Assembly: GCA_964390805.1 (NCBI GenBank)
Contig: CAYMKL010000006.1
Location: 1-64,000 of the forward strand
DNA length: 64,000 nt
Source: CAYMKL01 sp964390805
GTDB taxonomy: Bacteria; Chloroflexota; Anaerolineae; VGOG01
Direction of reading: 5' to 3'
Part shown: piece after piece, positions 44,848-51,933 of the stretch
Layout: each line of letters opens with the position of its first letter
How positions within the stretch are numbered: position 1 is the stretch's first letter
Notes under the pieces: generated by a model
What the model saw: the letters and a program-made list of their open reading frames with translations, nothing else
Databases searched by the model: none
What the model was told of the DNA's origin: nothing
Translations under genes and position numbers: made by a program

Positions 44848-45488
44848 AAGGGATATTTACAATAGCTCCACTTCCACTCTTCCCAGTACTCAACCAAGCC
44901 GGCTTTGACGGGATTGTTCAGTACGTACCAGATGATCCGACGTAGTTCCGCTTCATCTCGCACGAAGTGGTCGTAGTTCTCGTGTTGCCAGAACTGCCCT
45001 TCACGTCCCAACAACAGATTGGACTCGCGAGCAGTGTATAGTTTGAGGGAGTGCATGATAGCGGACATGGCGTAGTAGGTGCCATCTTCCTTAAGTAGTG
45101 GGGTGTAAACCACGTGGACGTGGTTGGGCATGATGCAATAGGCCACCAGGTCGTAGACCCGACCGTCACGATGGTGCAAGCTTTCAGCCACCAGGTCGGC
45201 GATCTGAGGGTCTCGAAGCCAGAAGGGGCCGCTCCGGGCCATATCCAGTGCTGTATCCCATTTGCCGAAAAGGCGGCGTTGCTCCAGGTAGGCCCGCTCG
45301 GCGCGTTTCTGGGGATCGGGGATGCAGGCCAGGATTGCTTCGACCCGGTCGGCTTCCACACGCAGTTGCTGCAGAACCTCGGCCGGGATGGAACCCGCCA
45401 GGCGGAAGGTGATGAACAGCGTAGCACCGGGCGGTTGGATGTGCGGCAGGTGCCTACGGTAAAACAGCTTGTATTCCAGGGTGCTCAT
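44844..45488 (-). CDS. REP-associated tyrosine transposase (RAYT)
   Basis: A 214-residue Y1/HUH-type transposase of the IS200/IS605-related RAYT group. The HUH metal motif is PNHVHVVYTP (His-Val-His), and the C-terminal part reads FWQHENYDHFVRDEAELRRIIWYVLNNPVKAGLV, with the Tyr of ENYDHFVRD as the likely catalytic residue. I chose ATG 45488 (MSTLEYKLFYRRHLPH), preceded by AGAGGAAAAC; a longer frame to 45545 would begin inside the REP units and encode repeat sequence. RAYTs cut and join their cognate REP hairpins, and here both ends of the gene are flanked by REP pairs. It sits inside an otherwise collinear cluster of oxidoreductase genes. Confidence 0.88.
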   Translation of the reverse strand: MSTLEYKLFYRRHLPHIQPPGATLFITFRLAGSIPAEVLQQLRVEADRVEAILACIPDPQKRAERAYLEQRRLFGKWDTALDMARSGPFWLRDPQIADLVAESLHHRDGRVYDLVAYCIMPNHVHVVYTPLLKEDGTYYAMSAIMHSLKLYTARESNLLLGREGQFWQHENYDHFVRDEAELRRIIWYVLNNPVKAGLVEYWEEWKWSYCKYPL

Positions 45489-45499
45489 GTTTTCCTCTG

Positions 45500-45563
45500 G
45501 TAGGGCAAGTTGGCAACTTGCCCTACAGTCCTTCTCGTAGAGCAAGTTGCCAACTTGCTTTAC
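45500..45563. repeat. REP pair (BIME) at the 5' end of the RAYT gene
   Basis: Two palindromes (45500-45526, GTAGGGCAAGTTGGCAACTT then GCCCTAC; and 45537-45563, GTAGAGCAAGTTGCCAACTT then GCTTTAC) are separated by 10 nt. The stop codon of the upstream oxidoreductase gene (45560-45562) lies in the second unit, so the element inserted at, or captured, the gene's end without damage. Confidence 0.88.
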
Positions 45564-47692
45564 AGTCCGCCTTCGTGCAGGTCGGTGGCGTGGGTGACCG
45601 GCACCTCCTCGGCCAGCCCCTCCCCGACGGCGATGCCAGCGAAGGCCCCTAGCGGCACCTCAATGAAGAGCGGACGCTGCGTGTTCTCCCTCACTTCCTC
45701 CAGTGAGACGCCCTCCTCGCGGAAGAGACGTTTGATCAGGTTGGTGCACGTCTTGCCACCGCAGGCCCCCATCCCGGCCCGCGTCACCGCCTTGAGATGG
45801 TTCATATCTCGCACACCAGAGCGGATGAGTTCGCGGATCTCCCCTGCCGTCACCCGCTCACAGCGGCAGATGATCGTGTCGCTGGAAATGTGCTGGACGG
45901 CACGCTCCAATGGCTCGGTTACCCAGGGATCCTGCACACGGATGCCGGCGATGCGCTTGGCGATCTCGTGGGGCGCTTTCACCCGCACCAACAGCGCTCG
46001 GTCGGCGAACCTGGTCTTTCGCACCCTCACCACCCTCACGTTGCCTAACACCTTCCCCTCCGTGTCTAGCACCGTTACGATGTCCCCCTCATCAATGGTC
46101 TCCTCGGGGAACTCGTAGGGGATGGTGACGGTGGGGTACTCGACGTCTTTCCGATAGTCCACCATCGTAACAGCCAGCCCAGGGCAGATGGCGACGCACT
46201 GCTCACAGCCAAGACAATCCTCGCCGATGTACTCCGGCAGACCTCGGATGTCGTTCTCCTCGATGATGATACAGCCTTGCGGACAGACGGAGATGCAGGG
46301 ATTGCACGGGATCTCCTGAGCGCAGTGCAGCACCGGGAAGACCCCCTCCTCTTTTTCCGGGATGTCCTCGGTGACCACCGCGCCAGGCCGCGATTTGAGG
46401 ACCTCGGCGGTGCGGTGCCACTCCGGTGGCACTTCCCCCACGTCCCGCCCCAGAGCTTTGGCGATCTCCAAGCCACGGATGCGACCCATGAACATCGCCG
46501 CCGACGCCTCAGCGATCTCCTCAGCGTCGCCCGCTGCGTAGACCGGCAAGCCAAACTCCTCCGCCTTTTGGAAGAACTCGTCCACCGGATCCAGTCCCAC
46601 CGCGACGAGCACCGTGTCACATTCGAACGTCTTCTCCGTGTCGGGGATGGGCTGCCAGTTCTCGTCTATCTGGGCGATAGTGACCGAGTCAACCTCATCC
46701 GTGCCGCTGGCGCTGAGGACGGTATGTGAAGTGTAGATAGGCACACCCAGGCGAGCTAGTTTGTCCTTGTGGACCTTGTAGCCAGAGCACTCGGGCAGGG
46801 CCTCGCACAGGCCGACGACCTGGATGCCGGCCTGGAGCGCGTGATAACCGGCGATCAGCCCTACGTTTCCTCCGCCGACGATGAACAAGCGGTCGGAGGA
46901 CTTCACCAGATCCCGATTGACCAGCGTCTGGAAGGCCCCCGCGCCGTAGACGCCCGGCAGCGTGTTCCCCCTGAAGGCCAGCGACTTCTCTCGCGCGCCC
47001 GTCGCCACCAGCAGGATGTGAGGCCGGACCAGAACGTAGTGCCCCTCCCGCAGAAGCCCCACCTTCCGATCGGAGTAGACGGCCAGCGCCGTGGTGTTGA
47101 GCCAGACCTGGACGTTCTCGTAGCCGCTCACTTCCTGTTCCAGCTTCTTGGCGATGTCAATGCCGCGCGTCCCGGCGTAGCAGGCCTCGATGGAGCCGAA
47201 GAACTTGTGCGTCTGGAGCACCAGCTTGCCGCCCAGGCAGTGCTTGTCATCCACGATGAGCGTACGCACGCCCGCCTTGCCCAGCTCGATGGCCGCCGAA
47301 AGCCCCGCCGGCCCAGCGCCGATGATCAAACATTCGACATCGCCGACATGGATCCCCTGTGTATCGAGCACCGTTTCGACGGCGGGCAGCACCGGCTTCC
47401 CGTCCATCGGCTCGACCCACATTCCCGCCTCCACCGGGGTCATGCAGGACTTGACGGGCAGACCGTTGGCCATCACCAGGCACTGCGCACACTGACCATT
47501 GGCGCAGAAAATGCCTTGGGGCGCACCATCCTTGGGGTGGTGCCCGAAGATGCGCACCCCTTTAGCAAAAAGGGCCGAAGCGATGGTCTCTCCCTCACGC
47601 GCCACCATCGCTAGGCCCTGCCAGGTGAACTCAAACGTAGGTTGATCCTCGACGGGGAGGATAGGATGCTCACGAATACGATAGTCCGCCAT
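45560..47692 (-). CDS. Fused 2Fe-2S / FAD / ferredoxin / BFD oxidoreductase
   Basis: A 710-residue protein that joins parts usually on separate subunits. Residues about 5-110: a 2Fe-2S domain (GIFCANGQCAQCLVMANGLPV, Fer2_4/HcnA type). About 118-450: a two-dinucleotide-fold flavoprotein (LIIGAGPAGLSAAIELGKAG; LFIVGGGNVGLIAGYHAL) like HcnB/SoxA. About 470-540: two 4Fe-4S sites (CAQEIPCNPCISVCPQGC; CLGCEQCVAICPG). About 610-680: a BFD-like 2Fe-2S site (ICRCERVTAGEIRELI, GMGACGGKTC). The same set, split over alpha, gamma and delta subunits, occurs in archaeal L-proline dehydrogenase, opine oxidase and sarcosine oxidase, where a DAO beta subunit oxidises substrate. The DAO genes on both sides would be those partners. 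ATG 47692 follows GGAAGAAG. Confidence 0.87.
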   Translation of the reverse strand: MADYRIREHPILPVEDQPTFEFTWQGLAMVAREGETIASALFAKGVRIFGHHPKDGAPQGIFCANGQCAQCLVMANGLPVKSCMTPVEAGMWVEPMDGKPVLPAVETVLDTQGIHVGDVECLIIGAGPAGLSAAIELGKAGVRTLIVDDKHCLGGKLVLQTHKFFGSIEACYAGTRGIDIAKKLEQEVSGYENVQVWLNTTALAVYSDRKVGLLREGHYVLVRPHILLVATGAREKSLAFRGNTLPGVYGAGAFQTLVNRDLVKSSDRLFIVGGGNVGLIAGYHALQAGIQVVGLCEALPECSGYKVHKDKLARLGVPIYTSHTVLSASGTDEVDSVTIAQIDENWQPIPDTEKTFECDTVLVAVGLDPVDEFFQKAEEFGLPVYAAGDAEEIAEASAAMFMGRIRGLEIAKALGRDVGEVPPEWHRTAEVLKSRPGAVVTEDIPEKEEGVFPVLHCAQEIPCNPCISVCPQGCIIIEENDIRGLPEYIGEDCLGCEQCVAICPGLAVTMVDYRKDVEYPTVTIPYEFPEETIDEGDIVTVLDTEGKVLGNVRVVRVRKTRFADRALLVRVKAPHEIAKRIAGIRVQDPWVTEPLERAVQHISSDTIICRCERVTAGEIRELIRSGVRDMNHLKAVTRAGMGACGGKTCTNLIKRLFREEGVSLEEVRENTQRPLFIEVPLGAFAGIAVGEGLAEEVPVTHATDLHEGGL

Positions 47693-47830
47693 ACGTCTTC
47701 TTCCTTGATTGGACGCGCTTCCGCTGCGCGCTTCTCGCCATTGAGAGATGCAGACCGATTCTATCACAATCCTCTTGGGATGTCAAACAAACTTCTTCCG
47801 TTGACAGCAGTGGCACCATAGAGACTGTTT

Positions 47831-47936
47831 GTCATTGCGAGACGGAGGCGAAGCAATCCCCACCCCGCAAATTGGAGATTGCCCTTCGGCTAAGCTCAGG
47901 ACAGGCTTCGGCACAGAAACCGTGCCTCGCAATGAC
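47831..47936. repeat. 106-bp element with GTCATTGCGAG terminal inverted repeats
   Basis: Perfect 11-bp ends GTCATTGCGAG (47831-47841) and CTCGCAATGAC (47926-47936). The inside holds GAAGCAATCCC and a copy of the CTTCG-CTCAGG repeat (CCCTTCGGCTAAGCTCAGGA from 47882). A shorter relative is at 50723-50809. It fills the 261-nt gap between two oxidoreductase genes and has no coding frame, as in a small non-autonomous element. Confidence 0.75.
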
Positions 47937-47953
47937 ACATGCACCCGGCAAAG

Positions 47954-49102
47954 CTAAACGGCGCGGCTTTCTCCCATCAACTCCCCGGTTTCGAATCTCT
48001 CCAACTGGAAGGGGCCCAGGTCGAAGTCCGTCTGGCCACTGGTGATGAGGTCCGCCAGGATCCGCCCCACAGCGGGTGACTGCTGGAAGCCGTGACCACT
48101 GAAACCCACGGCGCAGTAGAAGCCCTGCACCCCGCCGATGTCCTGGCCGATGACGGGGTTGTTGTCGGGGGTGATGGCGTAGAGGCCGCCCCAGCCACGC
48201 ATGAAGTCCGCTCGATCAAGGACTGGTACGCGGTGCGATGCCTTCTCCGCCACCTTGACCAGGAATTCCAGATCGAAGTTGGTATTGAAGCTGGAGGGCT
48301 CCTCGTGATCAGTCATGCCCATCAGGATGCTCGCTCCCTCCCGACGGAGGTAGAAACTGGGAGCGAAATCAATGATCAAAGGGGTTTGCTTAGGCAGCTC
48401 GTCGAAAGGTGCGGTAACGAAGACCTGGCGACGATAGGGCAGCACAGGCAACTCCAGGCCAGCCATGTCTCCCACCTGGGCTGCCCACGGCCCGGCGACG
48501 TTGACCACCACCGGGGTCGCTATCTCGCCCTGGTTGGTCACCACCGCCCGCACCTTCCCCTGCCTCACCTTTATGTCGAGAGCTTCCGTCTCCTCGCGGA
48601 TCCTCACCCCCATCCGCCTGGCCTGCTTGGCGAAGCCCATGGCCACGCTGTAGGGATCGGCGTAGCCATCGCGAGGGCAAAACGTACCGCCCACCACGTC
48701 GTCCACATAGAGATAGGGCGCCAGTTCGCCTATCTCCGCTGGCGATAGCAGTCGCACCGGCACACCCATGCGCTGTTGTATCACCACGTTGGCCTGGAAT
48801 TCGGCCCAATCCCCAGGCTCGGTCGCCAGGAACAGGTAGCCATGCTGCCGGAAATCTATCTCCGCCTCGAACTCCTCGGCAAAGCGTTCAAAAACCTGGA
48901 GGCTCTCCATGGACATGCGGATGTTGGCTTCCAAGGAGAATTGGAGTCGGATGCCGCCGGCTGACAGGCCCGTGGAGCCGGAGGCCACTTGCTTCTTCTC
49001 CACCAGCACCACGTCCTGGAAGCCCCGTTTGGCCAGATGGTAGGCGGTGCTGGTGCCCATCACCCCACCGCCGATGATCACTACGTTCGCTTTCTCGATC
49101 AC
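47954..49102 (-). CDS. DAO-family FAD-dependent oxidoreductase 2
   Basis: A 382-residue flavoprotein of the same family as the one at 43608 but only distantly similar. VVIIGGGVMGTSTAYHLAKRG is the FAD-binding start; STGLSAGGIRLQFSLEANIRM, VVNVAGPWAAQVGDMAG and WGGLYAITPDNNPVIGQDIGGVQGFYCAVGFSGHGFQQSPAVG follow the sarcosine/dimethylglycine oxidase pattern. The GTG start overlaps the DUF6125 stop by four bases (GTGA), with GAGGAAGA upstream, so the two are translationally coupled. It probably works with the fused iron-sulfur protein downstream; having two different DAO subunits suggests two substrates or a heteromeric enzyme. Confidence 0.87.
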   Translation of the reverse strand: MIEKANVVIIGGGVMGTSTAYHLAKRGFQDVVLVEKKQVASGSTGLSAGGIRLQFSLEANIRMSMESLQVFERFAEEFEAEIDFRQHGYLFLATEPGDWAEFQANVVIQQRMGVPVRLLSPAEIGELAPYLYVDDVVGGTFCPRDGYADPYSVAMGFAKQARRMGVRIREETEALDIKVRQGKVRAVVTNQGEIATPVVVNVAGPWAAQVGDMAGLELPVLPYRRQVFVTAPFDELPKQTPLIIDFAPSFYLRREGASILMGMTDHEEPSSFNTNFDLEFLVKVAEKASHRVPVLDRADFMRGWGGLYAITPDNNPVIGQDIGGVQGFYCAVGFSGHGFQQSPAVGRILADLITSGQTDFDLGPFQLERFETGELMGESRAV

Positions 49103-49647
49103 TCTTCCTCCTCAACTAACGTAAATTCCCAGGCGCACCAGTATTCGTCTGGGTGCGGGTCGGGTGGGCAGGCGATGCAGCGAGTTTGGAAGCAAGGGTC
49201 AATGGTGCGGGCAAAGTTGGCGTATTCCACCAGGCCCACCGGTTTACAGGGAAAATCCGGGCGACCATCCCGCTTACGCGCCGCCTGCACCCGGCACTCA
49301 TTCATGCGAAAGACAATGGTGCGCTCATCCACATCTATGATCTCCTGCACATTCAGGAGGGCGTAGAGACGGTACTGCAGCGCCTCTTTCAGAGCGGGAA
49401 TCCCGCCACCGGGCTCGATACCCAGCCGCCGCATGATGCGCCTGGCCTCGACGACGGTGAACTTCTCCCAGGCTTTAGCATCCAGCTCGATGGCCGCCTC
49501 CATGCCGAAAGCCCCTTCGACGGCCAAAAACCAAAGCCCGTCGTGAGCCAGCCAGTTCTTGGCCGCGTCCTCTAGCAAGCCGATCAGCTCTTCTTTGGAT
49601 AGTTGACGCAATAGATCTCGGTCAGGCATAGAACCCCCTTGCTTCAT
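49099..49647 (-). CDS. DUF6125-like cysteine-rich cytosolic protein
   Basis: A 182-residue protein. It begins with a helical part (LLRQLSKEELIGLLEDAAKNWLAHDGLWFLAVEGAFGMEAAIELD) and ends with Cys-rich segments (MNECRVQAARKRDG, CKPVGLVEYANFARTID, CFQTRCIACPPDPHPDEYWCAWEF). This matches proteins annotated DUF6125 or as L-2-amino-thiazoline-4-carboxylate hydrolase-like; the real activity is not known. Several Cys and His residues could bind a metal. I chose ATG 49647 because GGGAGGGAG lies 6-9 nt upstream; 49629 is possible. As the first gene of the cluster and coupled to a DAO enzyme, it may act on the same substrate or cofactor. Confidence 0.72.
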   Translation of the reverse strand: MKQGGSMPDRDLLRQLSKEELIGLLEDAAKNWLAHDGLWFLAVEGAFGMEAAIELDAKAWEKFTVVEARRIMRRLGIEPGGGIPALKEALQYRLYALLNVQEIIDVDERTIVFRMNECRVQAARKRDGRPDFPCKPVGLVEYANFARTIDPCFQTRCIACPPDPHPDEYWCAWEFTLVEEEE

Positions 49648-49690
49648 CACCATCTCCCTCCCTGGCAACGGCTGAGTAGAGACGAACAAG

Positions 49691-49729
49691 CAAATCAGCG
49701 AACGACGCCCTTCGCCATTCGCTGATTTG
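49691..49729. repeat. CAAATCAGCGAA hairpin repeat, copy 1
   Basis: CAAATCAGCGAA (49691-49702) pairs perfectly with TTCGCTGATTTG (49718-49729). The loop, CGACGCCCTTCGCCA, is the same but for one base in the second copy at 51878-51916. It could act as a weak terminator or as a mobile REP-like unit. Confidence 0.8.
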
Positions 49730-49844
49730 TTGAACCCAATTCTACCACAACTTCATCTCTTTGGCAACCACTCAGTCTGGAAGTCAAAAAGCCGCCGGCC
49801 CACCTCCTCCGTGATGGCTTTTGCAAGGGCGAATATGGATTAGT

Positions 49845-50681
49845 TCAATCTTTGAGGTGATACTCTCTTATCCGTCCGTCTTTCCAGAGAAGCAGGTCCG
49901 CGGAGAGGGCGTGATCGCGCTCCGCTGCGTCGCGACGTACCTGGCCAGCGATAGCGGCTACCTGGGCCGGGTCGCGGTCGCTGAAGGCGATCAGAAAATC
50001 GCGATTAGGGATGCCGATCAACATCCGACCGGGGATGCGTCCGGCCCAGGTGTCCATCAGATCGGGCAGCAGGACGCGCGTGGCTGCGTAGCCGTCGTGC
50101 GTATCGCACACCACCATGGTCTTGTCGCGCAGCCCGTGCGTGTGATAGACGTCGCTAGTGGTGCGCAGGCGCAGGTTATGAAGCGCGTATTCGTGGATCA
50201 TGTCGAAGGTGGTCTCCGGGCCAGCCATCATTTCGGCCAGCATGTTTTCGTTCACGTAAGCGCGGTAGTCAGGGAAATCGAACACGTAGCTGATGACCAG
50301 CCCAGCTACGAACGGGCGATGCACTGGTGGGAGAGCACCTCGCTGCTGCATCTGTTCCAGCAATGCAGGCCGGTTGAGCATCGGCAGCAGCGCTTCGGCG
50401 GCCTCTTCTTCGGTCGGAGGTGGAGGGGTTGGGGGCACCTTGCCCAGGGCGTTCAGGTGCACCTGCACGATGTCATCCAGACGGTGAGGAGAGTTCAGGT
50501 AGGCCTGGTAGCTGATATCCAGCTTGCAGCGCATCGGCTCATCGTGCACCACGATGTGCAGCACGCCCTCTTCGCGTTTGACCACCTCGTAGCCAGCCTG
50601 CCGCGTGGCCGCCTCCATGTGGGCGGTGAAGGCTTCCAGATCAAGCAGTTTGTTCCTTCGGCGTCGTTTTCGTTTGGCCAT
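49845..50681 (-). CDS. DUF1444 (YtpQ-like) family protein
   Basis: A 278-residue soluble protein. After a strongly basic start (MAKRKRRRRNKL) it has the DUF1444 pattern: VLHIVVHDEPMRCKLDISYQAYL, LVISYVFDFPDYRAYVNENML, an ALHNLRLRT segment, DGYAATRVLLPDLMD and IGIPNRDFLIAFSDRD. The family is common in Firmicutes and other bacteria and has no known reaction. I chose ATG 50681 over the longest frame, which would add 12 residues. A repeat element separates it from the small gene at 50812, and an AAAAGCC/GGCTTTT hairpin near 49785-49820 follows its stop. Confidence 0.75.
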   Translation of the reverse strand: MAKRKRRRRNKLLDLEAFTAHMEAATRQAGYEVVKREEGVLHIVVHDEPMRCKLDISYQAYLNSPHRLDDIVQVHLNALGKVPPTPPPPTEEEAAEALLPMLNRPALLEQMQQRGALPPVHRPFVAGLVISYVFDFPDYRAYVNENMLAEMMAGPETTFDMIHEYALHNLRLRTTSDVYHTHGLRDKTMVVCDTHDGYAATRVLLPDLMDTWAGRIPGRMLIGIPNRDFLIAFSDRDPAQVAAIAGQVRRDAAERDHALSADLLLWKDGRIREYHLKD

Positions 50682-50722
50682 GGTGTTTCCTCGGATTCCG
50701 CTGGGGTAACTGCTCAAGCCGT

Positions 50723-50809
50723 GTCATTGCGAGGCGTTTCTTTGCCGAAGCAATCTCCCGCCAGCGAATTGGGGATCGCTTCGTCGCAAAACCCGCTCCT
50801 CGCGATGAC
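50723..50809. repeat. 87-bp element with GTCATTGCGAG terminal inverted repeats
   Basis: GTCATTGCGAG (50723-50733) and CTCGCGATGAC (50799-50809) match in 10 of 11 positions; GAAGCAATC and GCGAATTGGGGATCGCTTCG lie inside. It is a shorter relative of 47831-47936 and ends two bases before the stop codon of the gene at 50812. Confidence 0.75.
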
Positions 50810-50811
50810 AC

Positions 50812-50997
50812 CTACGAGCGCACCTTATACACGTTCAGCCCCACTTTCACATCAGAATGGGGCTCAGGTAGCGGCTGGTTGCCTTTGGTAGAGGCAATGA
50901 TGATGCTCTTGCCCGAGGCGCTTGGCCCAGCCGTCTTGCTCAGGTCCACCTTGATGGTGAGGATGCTGCCCTCGATCTTCATTTCGACGTTGACCAT
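50812..50997 (-). CDS. Conserved small protein of unknown function
   Basis: A 61-residue protein: an amphipathic strand-turn-strand start (VEMKIEGSILTIKVDLSK), the central motif GPSASGKSIIIASTKGN and a final VKVGLNVYKVR. The motif SASGK-I-IASTKGN followed by GLN-Y recurs in small bacterial proteins I have seen as hypothetical; it is not a P-loop, since GPSASGKS lacks the helix context. AGGAGAACACTCCA precedes ATG. It stands between a DUF1444 gene and a toxin-antitoxin pair. Confidence 0.65.
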   Translation of the reverse strand: MVNVEMKIEGSILTIKVDLSKTAGPSASGKSIIIASTKGNQPLPEPHSDVKVGLNVYKVRS

Positions 50998-51033
50998 TGG
51001 AGTGTTCTCCTCTCTGGGATTATGGTCAGAACT

Positions 51034-51498
51034 CTACCTCTCTGCTTCTTCTGTGCTCAGTTGGCTCAGCAGACTGCGAACCGTGAGCAGAAACTCACCC
51101 GGTTGCTGCACGGTGATGATGTGGGCAGGCGGAGAGTAATGGCGTACATTGAAAGTCAGGAGATAGGGACATCTCTCCCGCAGCGCCGCAACCAGGATGG
51201 GCAAGTCCTTGGAGTCGGCTTGGTCGGCATGAGGGAGGAGATCATCTGGCTCCGGGTCAGGCACCACGCGCAGACAGCGGCTGACCAACAGATGGAGCTC
51301 AGGCAGCTTCGTGGGTAACTTGTCGGCCAGATTGCGCTCCACCTCGGTCACGGCCTGCTGAGAGGTGACGCACTCGATCAGGGTGATTTCGCCCATGCGC
51401 AGCACAACGTGACTGGCGCCATACTCAGAGGGTGAAGCTGCTCCAGCGAAGATGACGTCGGCATCCAGGAAGACGGTTGGCTTACGTATCCTGGCCAC
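51034..51498 (-). CDS. PIN-domain protein (VapC-like toxin)
   Basis: A 154-residue PIN-domain ribonuclease. Acidic residues expected to hold magnesium: Asp in TVFLDADVIFAG, Glu in QAVTEVERNL, Asp in DSKDLPILVAAL and Asn/Arg of LLTFNVRHY. The N-terminus overlaps the end of the AbrB-type gene by 17 nt, the usual antitoxin-first order. VapC toxins cleave tRNA or rRNA; the target here is not known. Confidence 0.82.
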   Translation of the reverse strand: MARIRKPTVFLDADVIFAGAASPSEYGASHVVLRMGEITLIECVTSQQAVTEVERNLADKLPTKLPELHLLVSRCLRVVPDPEPDDLLPHADQADSKDLPILVAALRERCPYLLTFNVRHYSPPAHIITVQQPGEFLLTVRSLLSQLSTEEAER

Positions 51499-51757
51499 CG
51501 TACTTCTCCGCCGTGTACCGCTCGCGTTGCTCGCGCAGCCCTTTGAGCATCTCCTCCATGCTCAGTCCCGCTTCGATGCGCGCCCGTTCGATCTCCCGTG
51601 CCAGCTCGGGCACCATGGGCGTCATCGGTGTCAGCACGAAGATGCCGTCCAGGTCCACAAGGCGGAAGGTGTCACCCGGCTTGATGCTGTAACGCTCGCG
51701 CAACCGAGCGGGTAAGGTCAGCGTACCCCGCTGACGCACCTGTACTGTGATGTCCAT
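51482..51757 (-). CDS. AbrB/SpoVT-type antitoxin (VapB-like)
   Basis: A 91-residue protein. Residues 1-47 are a swapped-hairpin AbrB DNA-binding domain (VQVRQRGTLTLPARLRERYSIKPGDTFRLVDLDGIFVLTP). Residues 50-91 are a helical tail (VPELAREIERARIEAGLSMEEMLKGLREQRERYTAEKYG) of the kind that wraps a PIN toxin. ATG 51757 follows GGAGACGATTCT. It would repress its own operon together with the toxin. Confidence 0.85.
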   Translation of the reverse strand: MDITVQVRQRGTLTLPARLRERYSIKPGDTFRLVDLDGIFVLTPMTPMVPELAREIERARIEAGLSMEEMLKGLREQRERYTAEKYGGQDT

Positions 51758-51877
51758 AGAATCGTCTCCCGTCCGCATTTCTGCTTCATCTGATTTCCAG
51801 CACAATCTGATTATACACCAGAGAGACGTTGGAGTCAAGTGCTACTCCGGCATCGTCCGCTGGCAGAGACAAACAAA

Positions 51878-51916
51878 CAAATCAGCGAACGACGCCCTTT
51901 GCCATTCGCTGATTTG
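51878..51916. repeat. CAAATCAGCGAA hairpin repeat, copy 2
   Basis: CAAATCAGCGAA (51878-51889) pairs with TTCGCTGATTTG (51905-51916); the loop differs from copy 1 at one base. It lies between the TIR-STAND-TPR stop codon and the AbrB gene's upstream region. Confidence 0.8.
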
Positions 51917-51933
51917 GGGATGCTGGGCGCTGC

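Noticed and set aside
45489..45545. N-terminal extension of the RAYT protein to 45545
   Set aside because: The extra codons are the REP palindromes themselves; ATG 45488 has a good ribosome-binding site and starts at the family N-terminus.
49821..50891. 356-codon plus-strand open frame opposite the DUF1444 gene
   Set aside because: It runs through a repeat element and an intergenic gap, and has no motif; the minus strand gene is supported.
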